Shown piece by piece: positions 31,921 to 42,000 of a stretch of 64,000 nucleotides of DNA; within the stretch, counting starts at the first letter, position 1; each line of letters begins with the position of its first letter. The position numbers were made by a program, and so were the translations under genes. The notes beneath the pieces were generated by a model. That model saw only the letters and a list, made by a program, of their open reading frames with translations. It was not told the DNA's origin and made no database searches. Origin of the DNA: Isochrysis galbana (taxonomy: Eukaryota > Haptophyta > Isochrysidales > Isochrysidaceae); contig CM030931.1 of the NCBI GenBank assembly GCA_018136815.1, forward strand, positions 9,545,829 through 9,609,828, written 5' to 3'.

Positions 31921-32399
31921 ATTTGACCGTAGGGCGGCCTCCCATCCTGCCCGAGCGCAAGTTTCGACCGGAAGAAAGACCGAAATATATCTGGACGCGG
32001 CCGGGACGGGCAAAATGAAAATAGAATTTGGGTACAATAGAGGCTACTCCTCATCCAACAACGTTTTTTATTAGGTAGCCTAAAACCTAATATGCTAAAT
32101 TAAAGGCTCTAGAGCCACCCAAGGCAATGGTAGGCAGGATATGGACACTTTCCACGCCGAGGTGCCATTCTTTTTCAAGTTATGAAGCCCCACGCGCGTT
32201 TCTTGAAAGCACGAACACGAACACGCACCAGGCGTCAGACGCAAACGCAGACGCAATATATTTTCACTATGTTTTTATGGACTTGAACGTGTACGTAAGT
32301 ATCGCAAAAACTAAAGACGCTAACCGCTAAAAACACCAAGGGCTCGAGAACCCAACTTCGACCCGCGACCGGGGGCGCCACGAGGCCGTTCGAGTCACC

Positions 32400-33166
32400 G
32401 CTCACCAAATGGATGCCGCTACCAGCACCAAAGTGCGGTATGCCGCCCTCACAGCCACGCCAACCGCGCCCGCCGCCGGGGAGGGATCTAGCTGCGCGGC
32501 AGTGCTGTCGAGTTTCTCGCCTATTATGGGCGTACTTAGGTACGAGAGCTCCGCCTCGTGCCAAACGCCTTTGATTATGGCAAAGTAGCTGCTGTCTTGT
32601 GTCTTGGGCTATGTGTATTTTTTTCGGGATAGGCTCTTCCGAGCCGTGTTGTTCTTTGGTCTCCCGTCTCGTCGTCGTGGTCTCTCCTTCCGTTGTATTC
32701 GCTAGCGTTGACAGCATCGACGTGGCGTATTCCCCCTTTTGGGATGTATTCCCCCTGGAAGTGTATGTATGTGTCGTTATTTCTAAGATATTGTTCGCAC
32801 TCCTCGCCGCAGAAGGGCGTCGTTGCGCCGAAGTCCCTAAATACATTATGTATAGTGTTGCATTCCAGTTTATTCCATAGTTTCGCCCATGCGGGGTTCA
32901 TCTTGGGTCCGGGATGCGTGGGGCTGCCCCATATGGGCTGCGAAAGAACGCCTTCCCTACTCGTTTCTAGGGACGTTAGTTTGAGAGTACGGATATTATG
33001 CAGCGCTCGTTTCCAGAATTCCGGAAGTTTGCTCGCACCTGTTATCCCGTCGGAGGCCTCCCCTGTTGGAGCGTCCCTTTCGCGTGTGATGTGGGTGGTG
33101 TGGCTGTGGGTTGTGCTGAAGATATGTTGCATGCTGGCTGCTGCCATCATGGCGGCCTTGTTCGTG
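32400..33166 (-). mobile_element. LINE, minus orientation, left of the assembly gap
   Basis: The minus frame gives MAAASMQHIFSTTH, ITGASKLPEFWKRALHNIRT, SPTHPGPKMNPAWAKLWNKL and NNDTYIHFQGEYIP. After a frame change, GVWHEAELSYLSTPIIGEKL follows. This is the LINE N-terminal linker joined to the ORF2 C-terminal part. Similarity ends near 32410. Its 5' tip is best placed at 34829, on the other side of the gap and of a nested LINE. Confidence 0.75.
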
Positions 33167-33266
33167 NNNNNNNNNNNNNNNNNNNNNNNNNNNNNNNNNN
33201 NNNNNNNNNNNNNNNNNNNNNNNNNNNNNNNNNNNNNNNNNNNNNNNNNNNNNNNNNNNNNNNNNN
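33167..33266. other. Assembly gap, 100 N
   Basis: Exactly 100 N, the usual placeholder for a gap of unknown size. LINE pieces in opposite orientation face each other across it. Frames drawn through the N are artificial. Confidence 0.99.
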
Positions 33267-34628
33267 CTCGACTCTTGTCTGGAGAACAAGCCGACCCGGA
33301 AGAACCGCCTCCCGAGATACGCATAACACAAGACGGGGAATACTACGCGAGAATCAAAGACACATGGTACGACATGGAACTCTCATACCTAGGCACACCA
33401 ATAATCGGGGAAAAAACGAGGGACACTCCCTCGAATCTAGACACATCCCCCCCGGCACAATGGGGTGAGGGATACAAATCCAACAAAAGAATCGAATACC
33501 CGCTAGCAGATGAGTACTCCTTAGACGGAGAAACGCCGCTAGACGAAACGGGAGTCGAACATATAACAAGAGCTCTTCAGCAAACGGGCCACAAAAGAAA
33601 ACTCCTAGCCGGACCAAGTAAATGGGAGGAGAAACTACACCTGCCCAAAAACACATGGGCACACCTAGCCAAACTCTACACGTCACCGATGGTGACGGCA
33701 CGCGATATGCACCTACACTATAAACACATTGCGCACAGACGGGTGGGTACATACAACCGTTTTCCCGGTAGAGACAGCACATGCCGCATCTGTGGAGAGG
33801 CGGACGAAGCCTCGACGCACCTAGGCGAGTGCCAAGGCATAACCAGTGTCCTGGACGCGATCAACGAAATTGCACAATTCTCACCTAAAGCGGGTAGAAA
33901 CAGAGAGGAAACTATAATCGACAATCTGTTTATTTTCCCGAATGGAGACGCCCCGAAAGCGATATACACTCTGTATCTAGCTAGTAGCATGGAGGTATAT
34001 CATTACTGATTTTTATAGAATACACTACGACGGAGTGGCATTCTCAGAAGAATCAATACTGATAAGAACAATAGAACGATACACCACGCTAAGTAAAGCT
34101 CTACTCTTCGCAAACGAGACCGACGCGGCAAGAACCGCCCAAGCGGGCATGGGTAGACAACCCAAAAAACGGATAGACATAAGCGACTTGAGGCCCGTTT
34201 TCAGTATGAACGACAACGGCGGGCTCAAACCCAGCAAGGAACTCGTAAATCTAGCCACAAAGCTGAGGGTAGCACACGCTGTCGAGGAACCCAAGGAGCA
34301 ACAAAACAAAGACGAATAAGCCAACAAAACGTAGAACAAGGTCAACATCAGAGACGCAACCGACCCGGCGCCACTGTCGCAATAGGCGCGAGCGAAGGCA
34401 GACGCGAACGCCAAAAGAGAAGACACAACAGGCCTGCCCGGCCCCCGCACTCTGAACCAGGCCTTAGGTAGCGCACCAAGGCCGGACCCCGGAAACCGAA
34501 GAAAAAGGAAAGAAGGGGGGCAGGGGAAGAGGTGGAGGGAGGGAAGTAAGGGCGATGCAAGTAGAGAAGGGAGACCAGTCCCAGTCAGTAGTAGGTGTGT
34601 AGCCCAGAATCTTCAGATGTTTTTTTTC
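33267..34628 (+). mobile_element. LINE ORF2 C-terminus, 3' UTR and tail, nested in the minus-strand LINE
   Basis: Plus translation runs from PEIRITQDGEYYARIKDTW through KRIEYPLADEYSLDGETPLD, the finger CRICGEADEASTHLGEC and AQAGMGRQPKKRIDISDLRP to a stop near 34318. One frame change occurs at about 33990. The 3' UTR has CAGGCCTTAGGTAGCGCACC and the type 1 tail GGTGTGTAGCCCAGAATCTT plus a T-run ending at 34628. It is immediately followed by CT repeats and the minus-strand LINE 5' end. Confidence 0.85.
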
Positions 34629-34639
34629 TCTCTCTCTCT

Positions 34640-34829
34640 CTGATCTCGGCGTTGTGCGGGCGGGGCCCGCTGGCTCTTGTGCCCATCTGGCTGGGGGGGT
34701 CGTCCTGGCGCGGTCGCTTCGGCGACAGCGGCGTGTCAGTGAAGCCTTCGTCCATCTCGGCGAGGGCAGCGGCAGCGAGGGAGGGCGGCGGCGCGCGCTC
34801 CATGACCCTATCAGTTTACTGATAGTTGG
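34640..34829 (-). mobile_element. 5' end of the minus-strand LINE, with terminal hairpin
   Basis: CTATCAGTTTACTGATAG (34808-34825) is a 7-bp hairpin. On minus, GGGTCATGGAGCGCGCGCC and the frame MERAPPPSLAAAALAEMDEG, KRPRQDDPPSQMG follow. They are nearly the same as 45871-46050. Its continuation (MAAASMQH) is found left of the gap, so the plus-strand LINE split it. Confidence 0.75.
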
Positions 34830-34849
34830 GAGCGGAGGTGTTAAACACT

Positions 34850-34950
34850 TCTATGGATGAACACCTCTCAGAAGAGGTGTTAATCAAGGATGAACACATG
34901 AACACCGGCCGATTCTGGTGTTGATCCTTGGTGATTAACACCTAGTTAAC
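34850..34950. repeat. Inverted repeat cluster around AGGTGTTAATCAAGGATGAA
   Basis: AGGTGTTAATCAAGGATGAA (34877 onward) pairs imperfectly with the TTGATCCTTGGTGATTAACACCT arm ending near 34943. A second pair, GGTGTTAAACAC with GAACACC, lies to its left. It looks like a small foldback/MITE-type remnant. No duplication was found. Confidence 0.45.
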
Positions 34951-34954
34951 GTTA

Positions 34955-36310
34955 AATTACAAGCGCTGATCCCCACCCCACCCCACCCCGCCCCTAAGAA
35001 ACCTCAAATAAGAAACCCCCGGGCGGAGCCCGATGGGGACAAGAAAGCTTTATAGAAGCTTTAGAGTCCTGTTTTCTTAATGGTGCACCCATACTGTATG
35101 AATATCCGTTAAGGCCGCCTCTAAACTCTAAAATGTAAAATGATGGTGTATAGTGTAGTGCCAAAGTGCGGCGGGGGCGCATATGTACGTAGTAAGATGT
35201 GTGAAAGCCACGCGAGCACATGTGTGTATAATTCAGTCGCGTAGTCGTCCTGGGTAGTCGTAGTCGCCCGCCGAACACGAACACACGAACACACCGACCT
35301 GGGGCACCGACGGCCGACGTGCCGGCGTCCGCGGCGGCGCTCGAAGCAAATTTCGAACGAAATGACGCCCGAAATTTAGGTCAGGGCTCAGGGCAAGCAA
35401 AATTTCGACGCTAAATTTGGGTGGGTCTGAAACGAGATTCTCGCCGGAGCCAACCCTCAACCCTCGTGTCATGTCAAATGGCGAGTGGGAGTGGTCGGGA
35501 ACCGAAAGCAAACGTAGAATTTAGAAAAGGTGGAGCACGAGGCCGGGGAGCAGAAGAGAGGCCCCAAGGAAAGAGGAAGAGATGAGACGCGCGCGCGGGA
35601 AGAAACCGACGCGAGGAACTCGCGCGACGGCGGCGCGAAGGGAAGGGGGGGGGGGCGGGGGGGACGGCGGCGGCGCTCTCTCGTCTCTCCTCTGGAGCGA
35701 GGCGCGCGCGCGCCGAGAAGGACAGAAGGCTGCTTTCATAATTGTGGGGGGGGGGGGGGGGGAAGATCTTCTTCTCTTGATGAGCCCCCTCCCCTCTCTG
35801 ATGGGATGGGATGGTCGTCTCCCTTTGCCCGTCGAGAACGCGCCGCCGGCGCCCCCCCCGCGCCCGAAAGGAAGTAAATCATTCTCTTGTGCTCGCTCTC
35901 ACCCACCCAGACTCGAGGAGAGACTGGGGGGGGGGTTCTGTCCTCCTCTCTTCTTGCTGCCCGCCGACGAAGCCTAAGAGAAGTGCGGGTGACTCATCAG
36001 AGAAGGCCCTCTCCAATATACACATCTGGACTCTGCCCGGCTGGCGGCTCTTTTCTCCTAATACTCCTAGTGGGCGCCGCGCCCGGTTTTCCTAGTGTCT
36101 CCGTTTCCCTTGGCTGTCCTTTCTCGGTCCGCAACTCATCTCGCGGGCGACCGACCGACTCGTCCATTCGCTGCCGCCATCTGTCCAGGTTCCACACCCC
36201 ATCTCTCGACACTAAGCCTCCACTCGCCCTCCTCTCCACTCCCCCCCCTCCTCCCCCACCTCCTCTCCCCCTTGCATCCCGCGCATCCCGCCTCCTCAAA
36301 ACCGCCTGCA
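34955..36310. other. Intergenic: no gene recognised; G-runs and CT-rich leader on the right
   Basis: 34955-35520 shows no features. 35640-35760 holds long G-runs. From about 36100 a C/T-rich leader leads into the next gene. Open frames here carry Pro/Arg low complexity only. Confidence 0.4.
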
Positions 36311-36312
36311 CG

Positions 36313-37422
36313 ATGTCGGCGCTCTCCTCCCGGCCGACGTGGTTGCTTGGCTGCCTGCTTGCCGCCAACCTTCAGCTCACAGCGGCCGCGCCGGTAAACG
36401 AAGGCAGGCAGATGCTGGAGGCCATGGCTCCCTCGATGCCGCCGTATGCACCCAGCACGTCGAATGAGATGATGCCCGACGCTCCACCCAGCGCGCCGCC
36501 TAGTGCGCCGCCCGCAGCGGCTGAGCCCTCGGCGCCGTCACCCTACGTGCCAGGCATGGCGCCGCCTTTGGCCCCACAGGGAGACCTCTTGCTGCCGCCA
36601 CCAGCGCCGCCGGGAGGTAGCCAGGGCGACCCGCATCTTACCTTCGCACATGGGGGTAAAGCGGACTTCCGTGGATGCGATGGCTGCTACTTTAACTTCC
36701 TCTCAGGCCGTGACCTTGCAGTCAATGTCAAGACGGAGGAGGCCATCTTCAAGTTGCGTGGTGCTGTTGTCCATGGCACTTTCCTCACCGAGGTGCACGT
36801 GGCGGCGTACATCCGCCCCGCCAACGTTTGGATGAATCTCTCCTATTGGTCTTCTGAGGTCGGAGATGGCAACTGGGGCTGGCGTGTTGTCAACGGCTCG
36901 TGCGCGGATAAACCCTTTGTTCTTGGACCCAAGGCAGTCAAGGAGTGTGGGCCGTACAAGGTGCTTAGCGACTATGCCTCGGCGAAAGTGGTCACGGAGG
37001 AGTGGGACGTGCGCATCCTCGCACGTCCCGTTTACGATCAGATCCAGGGGCCTACGCACCGCCTCGACCTCGCGCTCAAACCACTCGTGGCCGAGCGCGA
37101 TTTGTCGGCCTGGCCACATGGCATCATTGGACAGTCCTTCGACGGCGATAATTTGCCCATCAATGGCAAGCAAGACGACTACTCGGGCTCGCTTGTCCAT
37201 ACTACCGCCATGGCGGAAGGCGCGATTGAGGGCGTCGCCACAGACTACCAGGTCGCCCACCCTTTCGAGACGCACTTCAAGTACTCCCGCTTCGATTCCA
37301 CGATGGCCAGCTCACGTCCTCGCACCATGGCGCACTTTCGGAGTTACGAAGAGATGCCTTCACTTGCTCCCATATCCTTCGCGTCCTCTACGGAGCACGA
37401 GGAAACGGAGCGCCAGCAATGA
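36313..37422 (+). CDS. Secreted vWF type D-like domain protein
   Basis: ATG 36313 gives a 369-residue product with a clear signal peptide (WLLGCLLAANLQLTAAAP), a Pro/Ala/Ser linker, and a C-terminal half starting GGSQGDPHLTFAHGGKADFR. The GDPHLxT/F-x-G-x-x-x-D/F-R pattern is the opening strand of von Willebrand factor type D domains. Further blocks are CYFNFLSGRDLAVNVKTEEA and, near the end, GIIGQSFDGDN, the usual late vWD G-[IL]-x-G-x-x-F/W block. Few cysteines are present compared with animal vWD domains. The stop is at 37420. Inferred role: an extracellular or cell-surface protein. No membrane anchor is seen. An upstream in-frame extension is low complexity and rejected. Confidence 0.78.
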   Translation: MSALSSRPTWLLGCLLAANLQLTAAAPVNEGRQMLEAMAPSMPPYAPSTSNEMMPDAPPSAPPSAPPAAAEPSAPSPYVPGMAPPLAPQGDLLLPPPAPPGGSQGDPHLTFAHGGKADFRGCDGCYFNFLSGRDLAVNVKTEEAIFKLRGAVVHGTFLTEVHVAAYIRPANVWMNLSYWSSEVGDGNWGWRVVNGSCADKPFVLGPKAVKECGPYKVLSDYASAKVVTEEWDVRILARPVYDQIQGPTHRLDLALKPLVAERDLSAWPHGIIGQSFDGDNLPINGKQDDYSGSLVHTTAMAEGAIEGVATDYQVAHPFETHFKYSRFDSTMASSRPRTMAHFRSYEEMPSLAPISFASSTEHEETERQQ

Positions 37423-37424
37423 GG

Positions 37425-37965
37425 TTGAATACCTGGAGATGACTGCGGTGCTGCAATAGTAAGCGCGGGTGCTCCAATCGTACAAAATTGGCACCCAGGA
37501 TGCCGAACGTACTGCGCAATCCTCAAGTAGCACTTCTTATGTGATGAGCATTTCACACCGACGACTCGCTGACTGAATTCCAATGTCTATGCTGCACATG
37601 GGATGAACCACCTGCGTGGTTGAGCCCAGATTTTGCATTGTTGGCTGCAGCTATGGAGTTGTAGCGTGCCTTTTCTTCTTGAGTCCTTCCTCGCGTTGTA
37701 TACCTGGCCTTGCTCTAGCATTCTTTGTAGTCGTGTTACCGTTTTCAGTTGTGGGCTGGCGGCCGGGGTAAGAGCACCCAGCACCCATCGTTTTTGTGCT
37801 AGTGCGCACCACTTTTGCCGCCTCCAGGGCAATCTATGCGCAGCGCGCCCTTCCGAGGCTGTCGTGTGCTATGTGAAAGCGCCGTCTTATGTGTGCGACT
37901 TCCATAGAGTTAGATTTTGCTTTGTACACTTTTGGCAGCATAGTCTGCGCACATGCTTTTGCCCA
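37425..37965. other. Intergenic, nothing recognised
   Basis: It probably starts with the 3' UTR of the vWD-like gene. No repeats matching other parts of the window were noticed. Confidence 0.4.
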
Positions 37966-37967
37966 GT

Positions 37968-38200
37968 AAAAATTCTCAATATTCTCACCACACGCGAAAG
38001 AACTGTCGTTGAAACGATAGGGTCATGGCGAGCGAGCGCCACTCTCCCTCGCCCGCCCACCCCGCCGCGGCGAACGATCGGGCCATGACGGACGATGCGC
38101 CGCCGAAGCGGCCGCGCGTGGGCAACCTAGCCACCCAGGTGCACGTGAGTCCCGGCCCGTGCCTCCTCTTGAGAGCCGAGCCCTGCCAGAACACCAGAGA
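37968..38200 (+). mobile_element. LINE-type 5' hairpin module beside a minus-strand type 2 tail
   Basis: CTGTCGTTGAAACGATAG (38003-38020) is a hairpin followed by GGTCATGG. The frame from 38025 begins MASERHSPSPAHPAAANDRA and has PPKRPRVG, like other LINE ORF1 starts. Just left, 37971-37996 reads on minus as a type 2 LINE tail (GTGAGAATATTGAG plus T-run). The two parts point in opposite directions. Confidence 0.55.
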
Positions 38201-38219
38201 GAGCTAGGGCTAGGTCAGA

Positions 38220-38880
38220 GTGTCTCGCCGGACCCCCTAAAGCCCAAAGTTTCGCGTGAAAGTTTCGCAAAAGTTGCTCTCACCGGCTAGCCAAGTTTCA
38301 AAAAAGTTTCGCGTAGATTTCCAGATTACGGGTTATTGGTTGTTGACAAGTTGTTGCATGGAGCTGCATTGTTATTTTTGCGCACGCACACCATCGATCG
38401 GACATGGTTAGGGGTAGGCCAGGATATCCACAATTTTTTGCCCAAATATCCATGAAATATATATATCCAAAAAAAATCCAACCCGCTTCAGGGTCGGCGC
38501 CACAGGGCGGCGGAAGGACTTGAGGTTGAAGGATTGTTCAGATGTCCTTGTGGTGGATTTTGTATGACAGAGTTTGTTGAGTCCCATCACCGTGTACCAG
38601 AGAATGTTTTGGGATGGCTTTGAAGTCTGATTCTTCCGAGAATTCGACGCGGCTGCCGCGCGTCGGATGTGACAGTGCTTCTTGGCCTTGCTGCGAAGCA
38701 TAAGGCCCGATGTCCGCTCCCTTGAGCGGAGTCAGTGGTTGGAACAACTCAATTGTCTTGAAGAGTTGTTCGGTTTCTGTCTTTGGTCCAACCTTGTGTT
38801 GGGTGTAGACATCTTGGGAGCGTGCGCTCAGTCGCGTGCGAGAGAGGTGTGAACCCCTCTCGGCGGGGGTACCATGTTTG
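38220..38880. other. Probable repeat region, unassigned
   Basis: A 175-residue minus frame (39065-38538) stays open through the palindromic repeat and beyond but matches no family I know. It includes AT-rich ATATATAT near 38456. Not called as a gene. Confidence 0.3.
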
Positions 38881-38929
38881 GCCCCAACCCATGGGGGCCC
38901 AGTGATTGATAGCAATATCGTGTAGACCA

Positions 38930-39062
38930 AGGGGATTTTCTCGGTCCCCCGATAGCTCTCGGGGGGGCTGTTGGCGATTGGCGATCGGGAGAAAATTTCC
39001 CCCTGATAGCTCTCGGGGGCCCCCGATAGCTCCTGGGGGGCGTTGGCTCCTGGGGGGTAACA
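38930..39062. repeat. GATAGC palindrome array, copy 1
   Basis: About 130 bases with several CCCCCGATAGCTCTCGGGGG-type near-palindromes. They end in GCGTTGGCTCCTGGGGGGTA followed by ACACATACAT. 52565-52715 is almost the same sequence. It lies directly against the first recognised exon of the site-1 protease gene. Confidence 0.75.
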
Positions 39063-39090
39063 CATACATATTGGTCAGGTTCCCGCGCGA

Positions 39091-42000
39091 ATGGGGCGGC
39101 GGCGAGCGGCGCGCGGCTGGCGGCGTTGGCTCGTCACGTTCGACGGCTGGTCTGAGCACAGCGCGCTGTGCTCGGCGGTGGGCGCGGCGCTCGTGTCGCT
39201 GCCGTCCGACTCGTGGAGTCTCGTCGCGCGCCCGACCCACTGGCCGCAGCTTCCCACCGACTACGTAGCGCTCGAGGCGGCTGCAGGCGTCGAGGGGCAG
39301 ATCCGCACGCTCCTCCTCTCTAAGGCGGAGCGACGTGGCGGTCTACGCGTGCGCGGCGTATGGCCGAGCCGCTGGTATAGTGCCCCAACGCCGCCGCTCG
39401 CACAGCCACCTGCGCCAGCTACCTGTCCGCACGAACCAAGGGCGGTAAAGGGAGCTCGTGTGGCGGCCTCAGCGAGTAATCATAGGAAGCGGGTCCTGGC
39501 AGGCAAGGGCGACGGAAAGAGGTTGCGAGCACGGCCTGACGAGGTGAGTGGAGTCGTCTCACGTCAAAAGGAGCGTGTGCTGCTCAGAGCTGAGGGGTCT
39601 GAGCGTGACGTCACAGGACATGGCAAGGCGATGCCATACAATTTCATCAGCCAAGTAATGGACGCGAGCTCTTTCTGGGCTCGCGGCATCACAGGCGACG
39701 GCATCCGGGTCGCTATATTCGACACGGGAGTCAGTCCAACTATTGACTATGTGCGCGAACCCCCCGTGGGTCCTTGCACGACCTAGCAGCGCAGCACCGG
39801 TCCCAAGCCAGCCCATCACAACTTGGCATTTTCAGAACTCTCATAGTCCATGACTTTTTTTCACGGCCTGCACCCTCGAATGCGCGCCAGCTGAAGAAAT
39901 TGCCCTATCTGTTGCGTGATTCAGATTAGTCATCTCGTGGAGGCTGTTGACTTTACCCCCGAGGGCACCACAGCCGATCAAGTCGGGCACTCGAGCTTTA
40001 TGGCTGGAACAATTGCGTCGAATAAGACTCCGCCGGACCGGGGCGACTCACCTGGCTGTGGTGGCCTTGCACCTAATGCATCCATCTATGTGGCGAGGGT
40101 ATTCACCTCCACACAGGTAATCACTGTAACCTGTGTCGGCTAGCTGCCGCATTTGCACCAAGTAGTTCTTGAGGTGTCGGCCTCCATATCTTCTCGCTTG
40201 GCTGCTCGGCGGCTCTACCGTGCTCTTGCAAGGCTAAGCCCAAAATGGCTCACATGGGGCACGCTAGTGTGGACACTGCCATGTGGCTCACTTCCGGGCC
40301 TCCCTTGGTGTGGCACCACTCGCAGTCGTCCGCTACGGACTGGTTCTTGGAGGCGTTCAATTTTGCTTTGCATCGGCGTGTCCATCTCATCAATCTTGCC
40401 GTAGGAGGCCCCGACTACCGAGATAAGCCGTTTGTTGACAAGGTGGAATGCTAGCCCTTCAACTCATCTTGATATAGTGTGCCAGCTCGTGGTCAGCTTT
40501 CTGCACACCCACATACGATGCTGATCCGCACTTGGCGTGGCACGACACAAATGCGGGCCCCCAGCACATCGAGCCAAACACCTTTACAACACGTAGGTAG
40601 AGCAGGTAGCCGCGGCTGGCATCACGATCGCTTCTGGCGCGGGTAACTCTGGGCCCGGATGGGGCACGCTAATGAATCCGGCCGACGACGCTGCGGTCAT
40701 CGGTGTTGCCGGGCTCGATCAGACAGGAGCATTAGCACAGGTGAGCGGCGGCCATGCAAACACGGCCGACGTACCTGTCTTGCCCAGAGTTCTTCAGTAC
40801 ACTCGAAAGGGGGCCCTCTTACACAAGCGTGTCGCCTGCTGCGGGCATCCTGAGTTCTTGCTCTTTGGTCACATGTCCGCCCGTATGCGCTTGTACCGTG
40901 CAGTGGTCGTCTCGTGGCTTCACCCAGTGGGAGTATCCATACGGCGCTGGCCGCGCTGGCGTTGACGTTATCACGCATGGAGAATTCTGGGGTGCCGATC
41001 AACACAACTCTTGCCAACATCAATGGGGAACCTCGGTTGCATGTCCAGTAGTCGTTGGCGCCCTTGCACTACTCCTTTCATCCATCCCCGAACGTGACGG
41101 ACAAAGAGAGAGGCTACTGAACCCGGCAGCTCTCAAACAGGTCATTTACGCCGGAGCAAGACGAATGGCGAACTATAGCTGGCTCGAGCAGGCATGTGCT
41201 CCCTCCGCCTCTTGCAGCTCGAACTCCTTGTGGACTGGCATGGTCTATTAGGGTCGGACCACCTCGCATTACTTTCCTCTGAAGGCCGAATTGTGACTCA
41301 CTTGCCCGCACCCGCCGCGCTTGCTCGCGCAGGGGGGCGGCATGCTCGATATACATGCCACGCATGCTGCAATGGTGAGCTTCATTCCGCACGCCTCCGC
41401 CATCCCAGCCATCATCGATTTGCGGCCAAATGAGGGATGCCCTTATCTGTTCCCACTATGCGCTTCACCTCTCTACGCCGGCGCGCAACCCACGATAATG
41501 AACGTGACGATTTTGAATTCGCGATCTCCCATTGCCAACTTCGTTGGCGTACCGCTATGGAAACCAATCAAGGGGGGGCACGCAATCGAGCTCGCCTTTT
41601 CGTACATTGGCATGAATAACGGCGACGTTGGTGCTACGCGGAGCACCGGGTCTCGTTTTGGGCAGGATGCAAGTGGCGATCTCCGTGCTTGGCGCGGCTT
41701 CTTGGGTGTCAAGGTGAGCGTGCCCGCAGCGGCATCGGGCTGGGAGGGCGAAGTCGCGGGAGAGATAATAGTGACACTGAAGGATGCGGCGCCAACGAAT
41801 ACCATGGTGAATAGTCGCGGCTTGGGTGCGCGTCGCAGCGTGGGATCCCCGGCCATCATTGCCACTAGTCGGATCAGTTCAGAAGGGACGTCTAATCATT
41901 CGAACAACGGAGATTTGACGCACTCGTTGGTGCTGCCATTCCATGCGCTGGTTGTTCCCACTCCACCGCGGCGTCGGCGATTGCTATTGGACGTGACGCA

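Noticed and set aside
31180-32054. Long frames (Ser-Leu on minus, Arg-Glu on plus)
   Set aside because: They are translations of a GA/CT tract; no balanced composition or domain.
32575-34009. Frames crossing the N gap
   Set aside because: The gap length is a placeholder, so any frame through it is artificial; the two sides belong to opposite-strand LINEs.
34585-34829. Twin-priming inversion of one LINE
   Set aside because: In twin priming the inverted 5' piece lies upstream of the 3' piece; here it lies beyond the 3' end, so nesting of two elements fits better.
38538-39065. 175-codon minus frame
   Set aside because: It runs through the palindromic repeat and matches nothing recognised; kept only as a repeat region.
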